A stretch of DNA of 64,000 nucleotides from Streptomyces sp. CCM_MD2014 (GCF_000772045.1 NZ_CP009754.1:6944001-7008000); one strand, 5' to 3'. Positions 48,784-58,258 are shown, counted from the stretch's first letter. A program made the numbers and translations. The notes: a model not told the origin generated them from the sequence alone.

Positions 48784-51591
48784 ATGACAGAGGATCTCTC
48801 ACCGGCCGAGCGGTACGCGGCAGCCCGTCAGCGCGCTGTCGAGCAGGCCACCGCGCTCGCCACCTTCCGCGAGATGTACGACTTCGGCCTCGACCCCTTC
48901 CAGATCGAGGCCTGTCAGGCGCTCGAGGCGGGCAAGGGCGTGCTGGTGGCCGCGCCCACCGGCTCCGGCAAGACGATCGTCGGCGAGTTCGCCGTCCACC
49001 TCGCCCTCCAGCAGGGCCGCAAGTGCTTCTACACGACGCCCATCAAGGCGCTGTCCAACCAGAAGTACGCCGACCTGTGCCGCCGCTACGGCGCGGACAA
49101 GGTGGGGCTGCTCACCGGCGACAACAGCGTGAACTCGGAGGCACCGGTGGTCGTCATGACCACCGAGGTCCTGCGGAACATGCTGTACGCGGGCTCGCAG
49201 ACCCTTCTCGGCCTCGGGTACGTGGTCATGGACGAGGTGCACTACCTCTCCGACCGCTTCCGCGGAGCCGTGTGGGAGGAGGTGATCATCCACCTGCCCG
49301 AGTCCGTGACCCTGGTGTCACTGTCGGCGACCGTGTCCAACGCGGAGGAGTTCGGCGACTGGCTCGACACCGTGCGCGGCGACACCCAGGTGATCGTCTC
49401 GGAGCACCGGCCCGTGCCGCTGTTCCAGCACGTGCTGGCCGGCCGCCGCATGTACGACCTGTTCGAGGAGGCCGAGGGCCACAAGAAGGCCGTCAACCCC
49501 GACCTGACGCGCATGGCGCGCCTGGAGGCGAGCCGCCCGTCCTACCAGGACCGCAGGCGCGGCCGCGCCATGAAGGAGGCCGACCGGGAGCGGGAGCGCA
49601 GACAGCGCTCGCGCGTCTGGACGCCGAGCCGGCCCGAGGTCATCGAGCGGCTGGACTCCGAAGGGCTGCTGCCCGCGATCACGTTCATCTTCAGCCGGGC
49701 CGGCTGCGAGGCCGCCGTCCAGCAGTGCCTGTACGCGGGCCTGAGGCTCAACGACGAGGGCGCCCGGGAGCAGGTCCGGGCCCTGGTCCAGGAGCGCACC
49801 GCCTCCATCCCGCGCGAGGACCTGCACGTCCTGGGCTACTACGAGTGGCTGGAAGGACTGGAGCGCGGCATCGCCGCCCACCACGCGGGCATGCTGCCGA
49901 CCTTCAAGGAGGTCGTCGAGGAGCTGTTCGTCCGCGGTCTGGTCAAGGCCGTCTTCGCGACCGAGACCCTCGCCCTCGGCATCAACATGCCCGCCCGCTC
50001 GGTCGTCCTCGAGAAGCTCGTCAAGTGGAACGGCGAGCAGCACGCCGACATCACCCCCGGGGAGTTCACCCAGCTCACCGGCCGGGCCGGCCGGCGCGGC
50101 ATCGATGTCGAGGGGCACGCCGTGGTGCTGTGGCAGCGCGGCATGAACCCCGAACACCTCGCGGGACTGGCCGGCACACGCACGTACCCGCTGCGCTCCA
50201 GCTTCAAGCCGTCGTACAACATGGCGGTCAACCTGGTCGAGCAGTTCGGCCGGCACCGCTCGCGGGAGCTGCTGGAGACGTCCTTCGCGCAGTTCCAGGC
50301 CGACAAGTCGGTCGTCGGCATCTCCCGTCAGGTGCAGCGCAACGAGGAGGGCCTGGAGGGCTACAAGGCCTCCATGACCTGCCACCTCGGCGACTTCGAC
50401 GAGTACGCCCGGCTGCGCCGCGAGCTGAAGGACCGCGAGCAGGAGCTGGCCCGGCAGGGCGCCAACCAGCGGCGTGCCGAGGCCGCCGTGGCGCTGGAGA
50501 AGCTCAAGCCGGGCGACGTCATCCACGTCCCCACGGGCAAGTACGCGGGCCTCGCCCTCGTCCTCGACCCGGGGCTGCCGGCCGGGCGCTCCAACGGTCA
50601 CCGCGGCTTCGACCACCACGACGGGCCCCGCCCGCTGGTGCTGACCGCCGAGCGGCAGGTCAAGCGCCTGGCCTCGATCGACTTCCCGGTGCCCGTCGAG
50701 GCGCTGGACCGGATGCGGATCCCGAAGACCTTCAACGCGCGCTCGCCGCAGTCCCGCCGAGACCTCGCCTCCGCGCTGCGCACCAAGGCCGGGCACATCC
50801 CGCCGGAGCGGGCCCGCAAGAAGCGCTCCCAGGCGGCCGACGACCGGGAGATCGCCCGGCTGCGCAAGGCGATCCGCGCGCACCCCTGCCACGGGTGCCA
50901 GGACCGCGAGGACCACGCCCGCTGGGCCGAGCGCTACCACCGGCTGCTGCGCGACACCTCGCAGCTGGAGCGCCGGATCGAGGGCCGGACCAACACCATC
51001 GCCCGCACCTTCGACCGGATCGTCGCCCTGCTGACCGAGCTGGACTACCTGCGCGGCGACGAGGTCACCGAGCACGGCAAGCGCCTCGCGCGGCTCTACG
51101 GCGAGCTGGACCTGCTCGCCAGCGAGTGCCTGCGCGAGGGCGTCTGGGAGGGGCTGTCCCCGGCCGAGCTGGCCGCCTGCGTCTCCGCGCTGGTCTACGA
51201 GTCCCGGGCCGCCGACGAGGCGATGGCGCCGAAGGTGCCCTCGGGCAAGGCGAAGGCCGCGCTCGGCGAGACGGTCCGGATCTGGGGCCGGCTCGACGCC
51301 TTGGAGGAGGACTTCCGGATCAGCCAGACCGAAGGCGTGGGCCAGCGCGAGCCCGACCTCGGCTTCGCCTGGGCGGCGTACATGTGGGCGTCCGGCAAGG
51401 GGCTCGACGAGGTGCTGCGCGAGGCGGAGATGCCGGCCGGTGACTTCGTGCGCTGGTGCAAGCAGGTCATCGACGTCCTCGGCCAGATCGCGGCCGCCGC
51501 GCCCGGCGCGGGCTCCACCGTCCCGAAGAACGCGCGCAAGGCCGTCGACGAGCTGCTGCGCGGAGTGGTCGCCTACTCGTCCGTGGGCTGA
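48784..51591 (+). CDS. helY: Ski2-like DEVH-box helicase (HelY-type)
   Basis: A 935-residue superfamily 2 helicase. Q-like DPFQIEACQ is followed by Walker A APTGSGKT (57-64), the DEVH box (150-153) and LSATVSN. The second RecA domain has FSRAGCEAAV, GIAAHHAGMLP and QLTGRAGRRGID. A long Arch-like insert and a DSHCT/rRNA-processing C-terminal domain complete the Ski2/Mtr4 plan. It probably unwinds RNA with single-stranded tails and may assist 3'-5' decay. The start is ATG 48784; an in-frame ATG at 48739 lies inside the promoter motif. Mycobacteria also keep helY next to tatAC and pafBC. Confidence 0.92.
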   Translation: MTEDLSPAERYAAARQRAVEQATALATFREMYDFGLDPFQIEACQALEAGKGVLVAAPTGSGKTIVGEFAVHLALQQGRKCFYTTPIKALSNQKYADLCRRYGADKVGLLTGDNSVNSEAPVVVMTTEVLRNMLYAGSQTLLGLGYVVMDEVHYLSDRFRGAVWEEVIIHLPESVTLVSLSATVSNAEEFGDWLDTVRGDTQVIVSEHRPVPLFQHVLAGRRMYDLFEEAEGHKKAVNPDLTRMARLEASRPSYQDRRRGRAMKEADRERERRQRSRVWTPSRPEVIERLDSEGLLPAITFIFSRAGCEAAVQQCLYAGLRLNDEGAREQVRALVQERTASIPREDLHVLGYYEWLEGLERGIAAHHAGMLPTFKEVVEELFVRGLVKAVFATETLALGINMPARSVVLEKLVKWNGEQHADITPGEFTQLTGRAGRRGIDVEGHAVVLWQRGMNPEHLAGLAGTRTYPLRSSFKPSYNMAVNLVEQFGRHRSRELLETSFAQFQADKSVVGISRQVQRNEEGLEGYKASMTCHLGDFDEYARLRRELKDREQELARQGANQRRAEAAVALEKLKPGDVIHVPTGKYAGLALVLDPGLPAGRSNGHRGFDHHDGPRPLVLTAERQVKRLASIDFPVPVEALDRMRIPKTFNARSPQSRRDLASALRTKAGHIPPERARKKRSQAADDREIARLRKAIRAHPCHGCQDREDHARWAERYHRLLRDTSQLERRIEGRTNTIARTFDRIVALLTELDYLRGDEVTEHGKRLARLYGELDLLASECLREGVWEGLSPAELAACVSALVYESRAADEAMAPKVPSGKAKAALGETVRIWGRLDALEEDFRISQTEGVGQREPDLGFAWAAYMWASGKGLDEVLREAEMPAGDFVRWCKQVIDVLGQIAAAAPGAGSTVPKNARKAVDELLRGVVAYSSVG

Positions 51592-51612
51592 CCCCGGCCC
51601 CGGCACCTCACA

Positions 51613-51638
51613 GGCCCGGCGGGAGACCCCGCCGGGCC
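51613..51638 (+). terminator. Terminator after the helicase gene
   Basis: GGCCCGGCGGG (51613-51623) pairs perfectly with 51628-51638 around the loop AGAC, about 20 bases past the stop. Confidence 0.8.
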
Positions 51639-51961
51639 CGCGTGCGTTCCGGGGCGTCCGGCGCGTCGCTCTCCCTCATCACGGTGAGTAGTTTTCGTAC
51701 ACCCTGAAGCCGCCACTCCGTGTGTTCGAACGATTCCCCGGCGTGCAAATGGGTCCGACCATACTCCAGTCCCCATGCCCGTTTCAGGTGCTTGCCGAAT
51801 ATGACACGGCGATGATCCGACCGGACTAAGCTCGCCCGCAGCGCACCGAGTTGGGGTGTAATCGCGCGCTTGTTCCCAATGCGCCGAAGATCCCGACAAC
51901 TCCCAGACATACCCCGCCGCAAGCATCCCCATCCCCGCCTATTCGTTTTCAGAGGGCCTAC
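51639..51961. other. Conservon promoter region
   Basis: This gap before cvnA is less GC-rich than its surroundings and holds no gene. ATGACA (51801-51806) and TAAGCT (51827-51832) make a weak promoter with a 20-base spacer. A minus-strand open frame across it shows no conserved features. Confidence 0.45.
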
Positions 51962-53587
51962 ATGGTGAGTGTTGATTCCCCTCCAGGTCACCGCGAACTT
52001 CCCTACGCGCGCGTGCTGTTGCTGCCGGTCATACTGATGGCCGCGGCCACCGGGGCCGCCGTCGCCCTCGTGACGGAACGGGCCCGGCCCGCCGTCGGCC
52101 TGTGCGGCGGCCTCGCCGTCCTCCTGGTGCTCGCCGCGGCCGCCGAAGCCGTACGCCGCGGCCGGATGCTGCGGACCCAGCAGGCCGAACACGCCCGTCA
52201 CACCGCGTATCTGGAACACCGCGCCGCGGGCCACCACGAGGAGATGGTCCGGCTCGGCGCCGAAGTCATTCCGAACGTCCTGCACTTCATGCGCCGGGGT
52301 GCCACACCCCGCGAGGTGATGAACCGCCTCGGCGAGATCGACCCCTCCTACCCCGAACTCGGCGAGCCCCAGCGCGAGCTGATCCGCATGGTCTGCGAGA
52401 TCGTCGACCACGAGGACTCCATGCGCGAGTCCGCCGAGCGTTCCTTCGTCGACATCGCCCGCCGCGTCCAGGCGATCGTCCACCAGCAGCAGAAGGAGCT
52501 GCGCGAGATGGAGGAGGACCACGGGCGCAACCCCGAGGTCTTCGACGACCTCCTGCGCATCGACCACGGCACCTCCCTGATCGGCCGCCTCGCCGACTCC
52601 ATCTCCGTCATCGGCGGCGGCCGGCCCGGACGCCAGTGGCCCGAGCCGGTCGCCCTCTACAGCGTGCTGCGCGGTGCCATGTCCCGGATCCTGGAGTACC
52701 GCAGGATCAACCTGGCCTCCATCGCCAAGGTGAACATCAAGGGCACCGCGGTCGAACCGGTCATCCACGCCGCGGCCGAGCTCCTCGACAACGCCACCCG
52801 CTACTCGCCGCCCGCCGCCAAGGTGCACGTCACCGCGACCGAGGTGCAGAGCGGTGTGTGCATCGAGATCGAGGACGCCGGCGTCAGCCTCAGCGAGGAG
52901 TCCCGCGCCCGCATCGAGGGCCTGCTCGAACAGGCCAAACGCGGCACCGACGTGCAGGACCTCGCCCAGCACCCGCGCCTGGGCCTGTCGGTGGTCGGAC
53001 GGCTGTGCACGCAGTTCGGCATGGACGTCTCGCTGCGCGCCTCCGCGTACGGCGGCGTCCGCGCCATCCTCATCGTGCCCAGCAAGATGATGACCACCGA
53101 GCCGGGCGTCGGCCTCGCCCACGGCATCGGTGCCACCTCCATCCCCACACCCGGCCCCGACGCCCTGCCCGGACCGCAGCGCAAGCCCAAGAAGCGCCGC
53201 CCCACCAGCCCGCGCATCCCCGCCACCGTCTCCCTGGAGGACGACGTCCCCGAGGTGACCGAGTGGACGGCGGGCGGCCTGCCGCAGCGCCGCAGCCGGG
53301 TCAAGATGCCGCTCAGCCAGCGCCTCGCCGAACAGGCGGCCTGGGAGCGGGAGGACGCCGAACGCGAGGCCCGCCAGGCGGCGGAGCGCGCCCGCAAGGG
53401 CATCCCGGCGCCCGCGGAGCCGGAGTCCGAGCAGGACAAGGACCAGGGCGGCCTCCCGCCGGGCCACTTCATCGGCGCCTTCTGGGAGGGCCTCAAGCAG
53501 CACCCGGGCACCACCCGGGCGCACCAGCAGTCCAGCAGCAGCGAGCCGGCCCACGCCCCGGCAGACGACGAGGGGAACCTCAAGTGA
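51962..53587 (+). CDS. cvnA9: Conservon histidine-kinase-like protein CvnA
   Basis: A 541-residue membrane protein with two N-terminal helices (about 15-35 and 40-58), a helical dimer region and a GHKL ATPase domain. The N box is AAAELLDNATRYSPP, the G1 box IEIEDAGVS and the G2 box HPRLGLSVVGRL. No clear phospho-acceptor His box is visible. The tail (about 395-541) is Pro/charged and disordered. It is the first gene of a conservon, a signalling unit thought to work like a membrane receptor coupled to a GTPase. By position it corresponds to cvn9 of S. coelicolor (rar in S. griseus), linked to aerial growth. The start is ATG 51962 after AGAGGG. Confidence 0.9.
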   Translation: MVSVDSPPGHRELPYARVLLLPVILMAAATGAAVALVTERARPAVGLCGGLAVLLVLAAAAEAVRRGRMLRTQQAEHARHTAYLEHRAAGHHEEMVRLGAEVIPNVLHFMRRGATPREVMNRLGEIDPSYPELGEPQRELIRMVCEIVDHEDSMRESAERSFVDIARRVQAIVHQQQKELREMEEDHGRNPEVFDDLLRIDHGTSLIGRLADSISVIGGGRPGRQWPEPVALYSVLRGAMSRILEYRRINLASIAKVNIKGTAVEPVIHAAAELLDNATRYSPPAAKVHVTATEVQSGVCIEIEDAGVSLSEESRARIEGLLEQAKRGTDVQDLAQHPRLGLSVVGRLCTQFGMDVSLRASAYGGVRAILIVPSKMMTTEPGVGLAHGIGATSIPTPGPDALPGPQRKPKKRRPTSPRIPATVSLEDDVPEVTEWTAGGLPQRRSRVKMPLSQRLAEQAAWEREDAEREARQAAERARKGIPAPAEPESEQDKDQGGLPPGHFIGAFWEGLKQHPGTTRAHQQSSSSEPAHAPADDEGNLK

Positions 53588-53991
53588 TCGAGCAGCAAGG
53601 CAAGTTCGACTGGATGCTCCGGGATCTCTACGACGGCGTCCCGGGCATCGAGATGATCGTGGTGCTCTCCGCCGACGGCCTGCGCATCGCCCGCTACTCC
53701 GGCGACCCCGACGCCGCCGACCGCGTCGCCGCAGCCTGCGCCGGACTCCAGAGCCTCGCGAGCGCCGTCAGCCAGGAGATCCCCACCAGCGACGGCGACA
53801 TGAAGATGGTGCTCATCGAGATGAACGGCGGCTACTTCTACCTGATGGCCGCAGGCCCCAACGCCTACCTCGCCGTGCTCTCCGACGTCCGCTGCGAACC
53901 CGGCCGGATGGGCCTGAGCATGGCCGACCTGGTCGCCCGGATCGGCCCCCACCTCACCAGTCCCGCACGGCGCAACGGGCAGACCGTATGA
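53584..53991 (+). CDS. cvnB9: Conservon roadblock/LC7 protein CvnB
   Basis: A 135-residue roadblock/LC7-domain protein, a likely GTPase-activating partner like MglB. The family pattern is seen in PGIEMIVVLSADGLRIARY and YFYLMAAGPNAYLAVLSDV. Its GTG overlaps the cvnA stop by four bases (GTGA) and its end overlaps cvnC (ATGA). It is cytoplasmic and probably acts on the GTPase CvnD. Confidence 0.95.
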   Translation: MIEQQGKFDWMLRDLYDGVPGIEMIVVLSADGLRIARYSGDPDAADRVAAACAGLQSLASAVSQEIPTSDGDMKMVLIEMNGGYFYLMAAGPNAYLAVLSDVRCEPGRMGLSMADLVARIGPHLTSPARRNGQTV

Positions 53992-54404
53992 CTCCTCCCC
54001 AGCGCCAGAGGCGATCCCCCGGGCCGGACCGGCCCGCCGCGCCCGCCCCCGGCGGTGCACCGGCCAAGGACGGCGAACTGCGCAACCCCGAGCGGCTCTT
54101 CGTCATCGGCGGCGAAGGGGGCGGCGAACGTGCCGACATCGACCTCGTCACCCTGATCGTGGCCCGCGCCGACCCCCCGGTGTCCGCCACACCCGAACAG
54201 GCCGCCCTGCTGCGGCTGTGCGCGGCCCCCCTGTCCACGGCCGAGCTGTCGGCCTACCTGAGCCTGCCGTTCAGCGTGGTGACCGTGCTGCTCACCGACC
54301 TGCTGGCGAAGGAGCTGGTGCAGGCCCGCGCCCCGATCGTCCGCCAGAAGGTCGCCGACCGAAACCTCCTCGAAGCGGTGATGCATGGACTTCAAAAGCT
54401 CTGA
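53988..54404 (+). CDS. cvnC9: Conservon DUF742 protein CvnC
   Basis: A 138-residue DUF742 protein. After a disordered Pro/Ala-rich start (1-30) comes a winged-helix-like fold, with LRLCAAPLSTAELSAYL and LPFSVVTVLLTDLL. Its function is unknown; it may bridge the other conservon proteins or bind DNA. It overlaps cvnB by 4 bases and cvnD by 20 bases, which implies coupled translation. Confidence 0.94.
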   Translation: MTPPQRQRRSPGPDRPAAPAPGGAPAKDGELRNPERLFVIGGEGGGERADIDLVTLIVARADPPVSATPEQAALLRLCAAPLSTAELSAYLSLPFSVVTVLLTDLLAKELVQARAPIVRQKVADRNLLEAVMHGLQKL

Positions 54405-55005
54405 CACGATCCCGGGCCCGCGCACCGAGGACCGGCTGCCCCACACCGCCGAGGCCGCCGTGAAGATCGTCATCGTGGGCGGCTTCGGGGTCGGCAAGAC
54501 CACCATGGTCGGCTCGGTCAGCGAGATCAGACCGCTGACCACCGAGGAGACGATGACCCAGGCCGGCATCGGCGTCGACGACAACTACGGCTCGGCCTCC
54601 AAGACGGCCACCACCGTCGCCATGGACTTCGGCCGGATCAGCATCACCGACGAACTGGTGCTGTACCTCTTCGGCACACCCGGCCAGGAACGCTTCTGGT
54701 TCCTGTGGAACGGCCTCTTCGAAGGCGCACTCGGCGCGGTCGTCCTCGTCGACACCCGCCGCCTGGAGGTCAGCTTCGACGTCATGGGACGCCTGGAGGA
54801 GCGCGGCGTGCCCTTCGTGGTCGCCGTCAACACCTTCCCCGACGCGCCCCGTTACCCCATGGCGGAGCTGCGCACCGCGCTCGACCTGCCCGAGGAGATC
54901 CCCATCCTCGACTGCGACGTGCGGCGCCGGGCCTCCAGCCGGGACGTCCTGATGACCCTGATGCGCTTCCTGCACGCCCTCGCCATGAAGGGCGCGCTGA
55001 CCTGA
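54385..55005 (+). CDS. cvnD9: Conservon small GTPase CvnD
   Basis: A 206-residue Ras-like GTPase of the MglA/Rag-like type. The P-loop is GGFGVGKT (32-39). A Thr-rich switch I region follows (LTTEETMTQAG). The usual DxxG is replaced by FGTPGQERF, as in MglA-like proteins with TPGQ. The base-recognition motif is VAVNTFPD, and SCDV-like ILDCDVR follows. It is the presumed signalling switch of the conservon. It ends 68 bases before the P450 start. Confidence 0.94.
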   Translation: MDFKSSDTIPGPRTEDRLPHTAEAAVKIVIVGGFGVGKTTMVGSVSEIRPLTTEETMTQAGIGVDDNYGSASKTATTVAMDFGRISITDELVLYLFGTPGQERFWFLWNGLFEGALGAVVLVDTRRLEVSFDVMGRLEERGVPFVVAVNTFPDAPRYPMAELRTALDLPEEIPILDCDVRRRASSRDVLMTLMRFLHALAMKGALT

Positions 55006-55073
55006 CCCGCGCGCCCCGCCGACCCCCTCCACTCATTCGACGTGATCCACACCTTCTGCTGCGGAGCGAGACT

Positions 55074-56570
55074 GTGACGCCTGAACGCCACGCCCCGACC
55101 GGAACGGGCGAACCCCTGCTCGAACCCCCGCCCGGCTGCCCCGCGCACGGCCTCGGGCCGGGCGGACTGCACCGGCTGCACGAGGCCGACGACCTGCAGG
55201 AGCTCTACGAGAAGCTGCGCGAGCAGCACGGGCCGGTGGCGCCCGCGCTGCTCCACGACGACGTACCCATGTGGGTGGTCCTCGGGCACGCCGAGAACCT
55301 GCACATGGTCAGCACCCCCTCCCAGTTCTGCCGCGACAGCCGGATCTGGACCCCGCTCAACGAGGGCATGGTCAAGCCCGACCACCCGCTGATGCCGCAC
55401 ATCGCCTGGCAGCCCATCTGCTCCCACGCCGAGGGCGAGGAGCACAAGCGGCTGCGCGGCGCGGTCACCAGCGCCATGTCCGACCTCGACTTCCGGGAGC
55501 TGCGCCGGCACATCAAGCGCTACACCCAGCGCGTCGTCAACCGGTTCTGCGAGGAGGGCCGGGCCGACCTGGTCGGCCAGTTCGCCGAACACCTGCCGAT
55601 GGGCGTGATGTGCCATCTCCTGGGCATGCCCGAGGAGTACAGCGACCGGCTGGTGGAGGCCGCCCGCGACACCCTCAAGGGCACCGAGACGGCGATCGCC
55701 AGCCACGCCTACGTCATGGAGGCGCTGGGCCGGCTCACCGCCGCCCGCCGGGCCGCCCCGGCCGACGACATCGCCGGGCGCCTCGTCACCCACCCGGCAG
55801 GACTCACCGACGACGAGGTCCGCGAACACCTGCGGGTGGTCCTGCTGGCCGCCTACGAGGCGACCGTCAACCTGATCTCGAACGTGCTGCGCGTGGTCCT
55901 CACCGATCCCGGCTTCCGTGCCCAGCTCAGCGGCGGGCAGATGACGGTGCCCCAGGCGGTCGAGCAGTCGCTGTGGGACGAGCCGCCGTTCAGCACCGTC
56001 TTCGCCTACTTCGCCAAGCAGGAGACGGAACTCGGCGGCCAGCGCATCCGCGCCGGCGACGGCCTGCTGCTCGGCATCGCGCCGGGCAACGTCGATCCGC
56101 GCATCCGCCCGGACCTGAGCGCGGACATGATGGGCAACCGCGCCCACCTCGCCTTCGGCGGCGGTCCGCACGAGTGCCCCGGGCAGGACATCGGGCGGGC
56201 CATCGCCGACGCCGGCATCGACGCGCTGCTGATGCGGCTGCCCGACGTCCGGCTCGACTGCGACGAGGACGAATTGCGGTGGCGGTCCTCCATCGCGTCG
56301 CGGCACCTGGTGGAACTGCCGGTGCGGTTCGAACCCAGGGCACAGCAGGACATCAGGCAGCAGCCGAGCCACGCACCCGTCCCGGAACGGCGCGCCCCCT
56401 GGCACGTCGGCATGCCGAAGCCGGAACAGCGCCCGCAGCCGCCGCTGCCGTCGCACCCGCCGCAGCCCGTGTCGGTGACGGCCGCCGAGCCCCAGCGGGT
56501 ACCGACCGCGGAACAGCAGCCTCCCCGCGGCGCCTGGCAGCGTTTCCTGCGGTGGTGGCGCGGCTACTGA
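55074..56570 (+). CDS. cvnE9: Conservon cytochrome P450 CvnE lacking the ExxR motif (CYP157-like)
   Basis: A 498-residue P450 from GTG 55074, with GGAG eight bases upstream. The haem loop FGGGPHECPG has the axial ligand Cys368. The K-helix reads EQSLWDE (297-303), so the near-universal ExxR is missing. The I-helix reads AAYEATVN in place of AGxETT. From memory the CYP157 family of S. coelicolor shows just this loss. A C-terminal extension of about 90 Pro/Gln-rich residues ends in the basic RFLRWWRGY, which may touch the membrane. As part of a conservon it may act as a redox or ligand sensor rather than an oxidase. It overlaps the convergent synthase by 7 bases. Confidence 0.92.
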   Translation: MTPERHAPTGTGEPLLEPPPGCPAHGLGPGGLHRLHEADDLQELYEKLREQHGPVAPALLHDDVPMWVVLGHAENLHMVSTPSQFCRDSRIWTPLNEGMVKPDHPLMPHIAWQPICSHAEGEEHKRLRGAVTSAMSDLDFRELRRHIKRYTQRVVNRFCEEGRADLVGQFAEHLPMGVMCHLLGMPEEYSDRLVEAARDTLKGTETAIASHAYVMEALGRLTAARRAAPADDIAGRLVTHPAGLTDDEVREHLRVVLLAAYEATVNLISNVLRVVLTDPGFRAQLSGGQMTVPQAVEQSLWDEPPFSTVFAYFAKQETELGGQRIRAGDGLLLGIAPGNVDPRIRPDLSADMMGNRAHLAFGGGPHECPGQDIGRAIADAGIDALLMRLPDVRLDCDEDELRWRSSIASRHLVELPVRFEPRAQQDIRQQPSHAPVPERRAPWHVGMPKPEQRPQPPLPSHPPQPVSVTAAEPQRVPTAEQQPPRGAWQRFLRWWRGY

Positions 56571-57538
56571 CGGCCGTCCCGGTCCCCGTACGCCGCCCAG
56601 TCCTCGTACGCCGTCCAGGCGCCGAGCGACCGGCCGCTGCGGAAGCGGTGCTCGCGCCCCGTGACCGGATCGGTGAACGCCAGTTCCCGCGCGAGCAGTT
56701 GCAGCGGGCGCCGGAAGTCACCGGCCGGCACGGGGGCGGCCACCTCGGGGTAGAGGGGGTCGCCGAGAATCGGCAGGCCGAGCGCGCTCATGTGCACGCG
56801 CAGTTGGTGGGTCTGACCGGTGCCGGGCACCAGCCGGTAGCGGGCGAGCCCCCGTTCCGGCCGGCGGCCGAGCAGCTCGACGCGGGTCACGGCGTTCGGC
56901 TCGCCGTCCGCCTCCCGGGCGGCGAGCACCCCGCGCTCCTTGAGGATCCGGCTGCGGACCGTCCGGGGGAGGGCGAGCGAGGGGTCGTACGGGGCGACGG
57001 CCTCGTACTCCTTGCCCACCCGCCGGTCGGCGAACAGCCTCTGGTAGGCGCCGCGTTCCTCCGGGCGCACGGTGAACAGCACCAGCCCCGCCGTGAGCCG
57101 GTCCAGGCGGTGCGCGGCGCCGAGTTCCGGAACGCCCAGCTCCCGGCGCAGCCGGGCCAGCGCGGTCTGCGTGACGTGGCCGCCGCGCGGTGTGGTGGCC
57201 AGGAAGTGCGGCTTGTCCGCGACGACGACGTGCTCGTCGCGGTACACGATCTCCAGCGGGAAGGGCACCGGCACCTCGGCGGGCGGCTCGCGGTGGAACC
57301 ACACGAACATGCCGGGCTCGTACGGCGTGTCGCCCGCCACGGGGCGCCCGTCCGCGCCGACGAACGCCCCGGCGTCGAACATGCCCTCGACCACGCCGGC
57401 GCCCGCGCCCGACAGCCGCTCGACGAGGTGGTCCCGCACCGTGGACCACGTCCCGTCCGCGGGCAGGCGCACCCGCACCGCGTCGATGCCGTCGCGCTGC
57501 GGCAGGGGCGAGGGCGGGGGAGGGGTACGGCGTCTCAT
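56564..57538 (-). CDS. RluA-family pseudouridine synthase
   Basis: A 324-residue RNA pseudouridine synthase. The catalytic motif HRLDRLTAGL carries the nucleophilic Asp, and the C-terminal motif QTHQLRVHMSALGLPILGDPLY closes the active site. An N-terminal region of about 80 residues precedes the core, in the position of an S4-like RNA-binding domain, but a clear S4 motif is not evident. The start is ATG 57538. The exact target (23S rRNA or tRNA) cannot be told. It is divergent from the GNAT gene. Confidence 0.9.
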   Translation of the reverse strand: MRRRTPPPPSPLPQRDGIDAVRVRLPADGTWSTVRDHLVERLSGAGAGVVEGMFDAGAFVGADGRPVAGDTPYEPGMFVWFHREPPAEVPVPFPLEIVYRDEHVVVADKPHFLATTPRGGHVTQTALARLRRELGVPELGAAHRLDRLTAGLVLFTVRPEERGAYQRLFADRRVGKEYEAVAPYDPSLALPRTVRSRILKERGVLAAREADGEPNAVTRVELLGRRPERGLARYRLVPGTGQTHQLRVHMSALGLPILGDPLYPEVAAPVPAGDFRRPLQLLARELAFTDPVTGREHRFRSGRSLGAWTAYEDWAAYGDRDGRQ

Positions 57539-57645
57539 CACCGTCAGCGTACGGGGCGGTGACCTGCGGCGGCGGGTCGAGGCGGAAGTCATGGTCCGGG
57601 AAAACCGCTGGGCCTGGGTCCGCCGCTGTTGGCAGGATGCCGCCC

Positions 57646-58227
57646 ATGCCCTACCTGACCCGCCCGGTCCTCCCCGCCGGCACCCTGTCCCGCACCCCGC
57701 AGCCCACGATCCCCACCGGCGACGGGCTGCTGCTGCGCCCGTGGCGCGCCGAGGACGCGCCCGCCGTGCACGCGGCCTTCCAGGACCCGGTGATGCACCA
57801 GTGGCACATCCGCGCCGCCGACTCCGAGGAGGAGGTACGGGGCTGGATCGCCGAGTGGCGGCAGGCCTGGCAGCGGGAGCGCGACATCCAGTGGGCGGTC
57901 GCCGACGCGGCCGACGACCGGCTGCTCGGCCGGGTCGCGCTGCGGCAGGTGCTGCTCGGCGACGGAGTGGCGGAGGTCGCCTACTGGACGACGGCGGGCG
58001 CCCGCGGCCGGGGCGTCGCCGCGCGGGCCACCCGCACCCTCGCCCGCTGGGCCCTGGACGAGATCGGCTTCCAGCGCCTGGAGCTCTCCCACGCGGTGGC
58101 CAACGAGGCCTCGTGCCGCGTGGCGCAGAAGGCCGGCTTCGCCCTGGAGGGCACCAAGCGCAGCGCACTGCTCCACCCCGACGGCTGGCACGACATGCAC
58201 CTGCACGCACGCGTGCGCGGCGATTGA
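57646..58227 (+). CDS. GNAT-family N-acetyltransferase (RimJ/RimL-like)
   Basis: A 193-residue GNAT protein from ATG 57646. It shows LLLRPWRAEDAPAV at the start and the acetyl-CoA pyrophosphate loop GARGRGVAARATRTL. Later come LELSHAVANEASCRVAQKAGF and the C-terminal GTKRSALLHPDGWHDMHL, which match the RimJ/RimL-like subgroup that acetylates N-termini or small amines such as antibiotics. No substrate can be given. The ATG at 57637 lies too near the ribosome site GGCAGG to be the start. Confidence 0.9.
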   Translation: MPYLTRPVLPAGTLSRTPQPTIPTGDGLLLRPWRAEDAPAVHAAFQDPVMHQWHIRAADSEEEVRGWIAEWRQAWQRERDIQWAVADAADDRLLGRVALRQVLLGDGVAEVAYWTTAGARGRGVAARATRTLARWALDEIGFQRLELSHAVANEASCRVAQKAGFALEGTKRSALLHPDGWHDMHLHARVRGD

Positions 58228-58258
58228 GGGCACGAGCGCGGAGGGAGGAGAGGGGACG

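Noticed and set aside
51573..51932. Minus-strand open frame of 119 codons in the gap before the conservon
   Set aside because: It overlaps the helicase end and the terminator, lacks a ribosome site and shows no recognisable domain.
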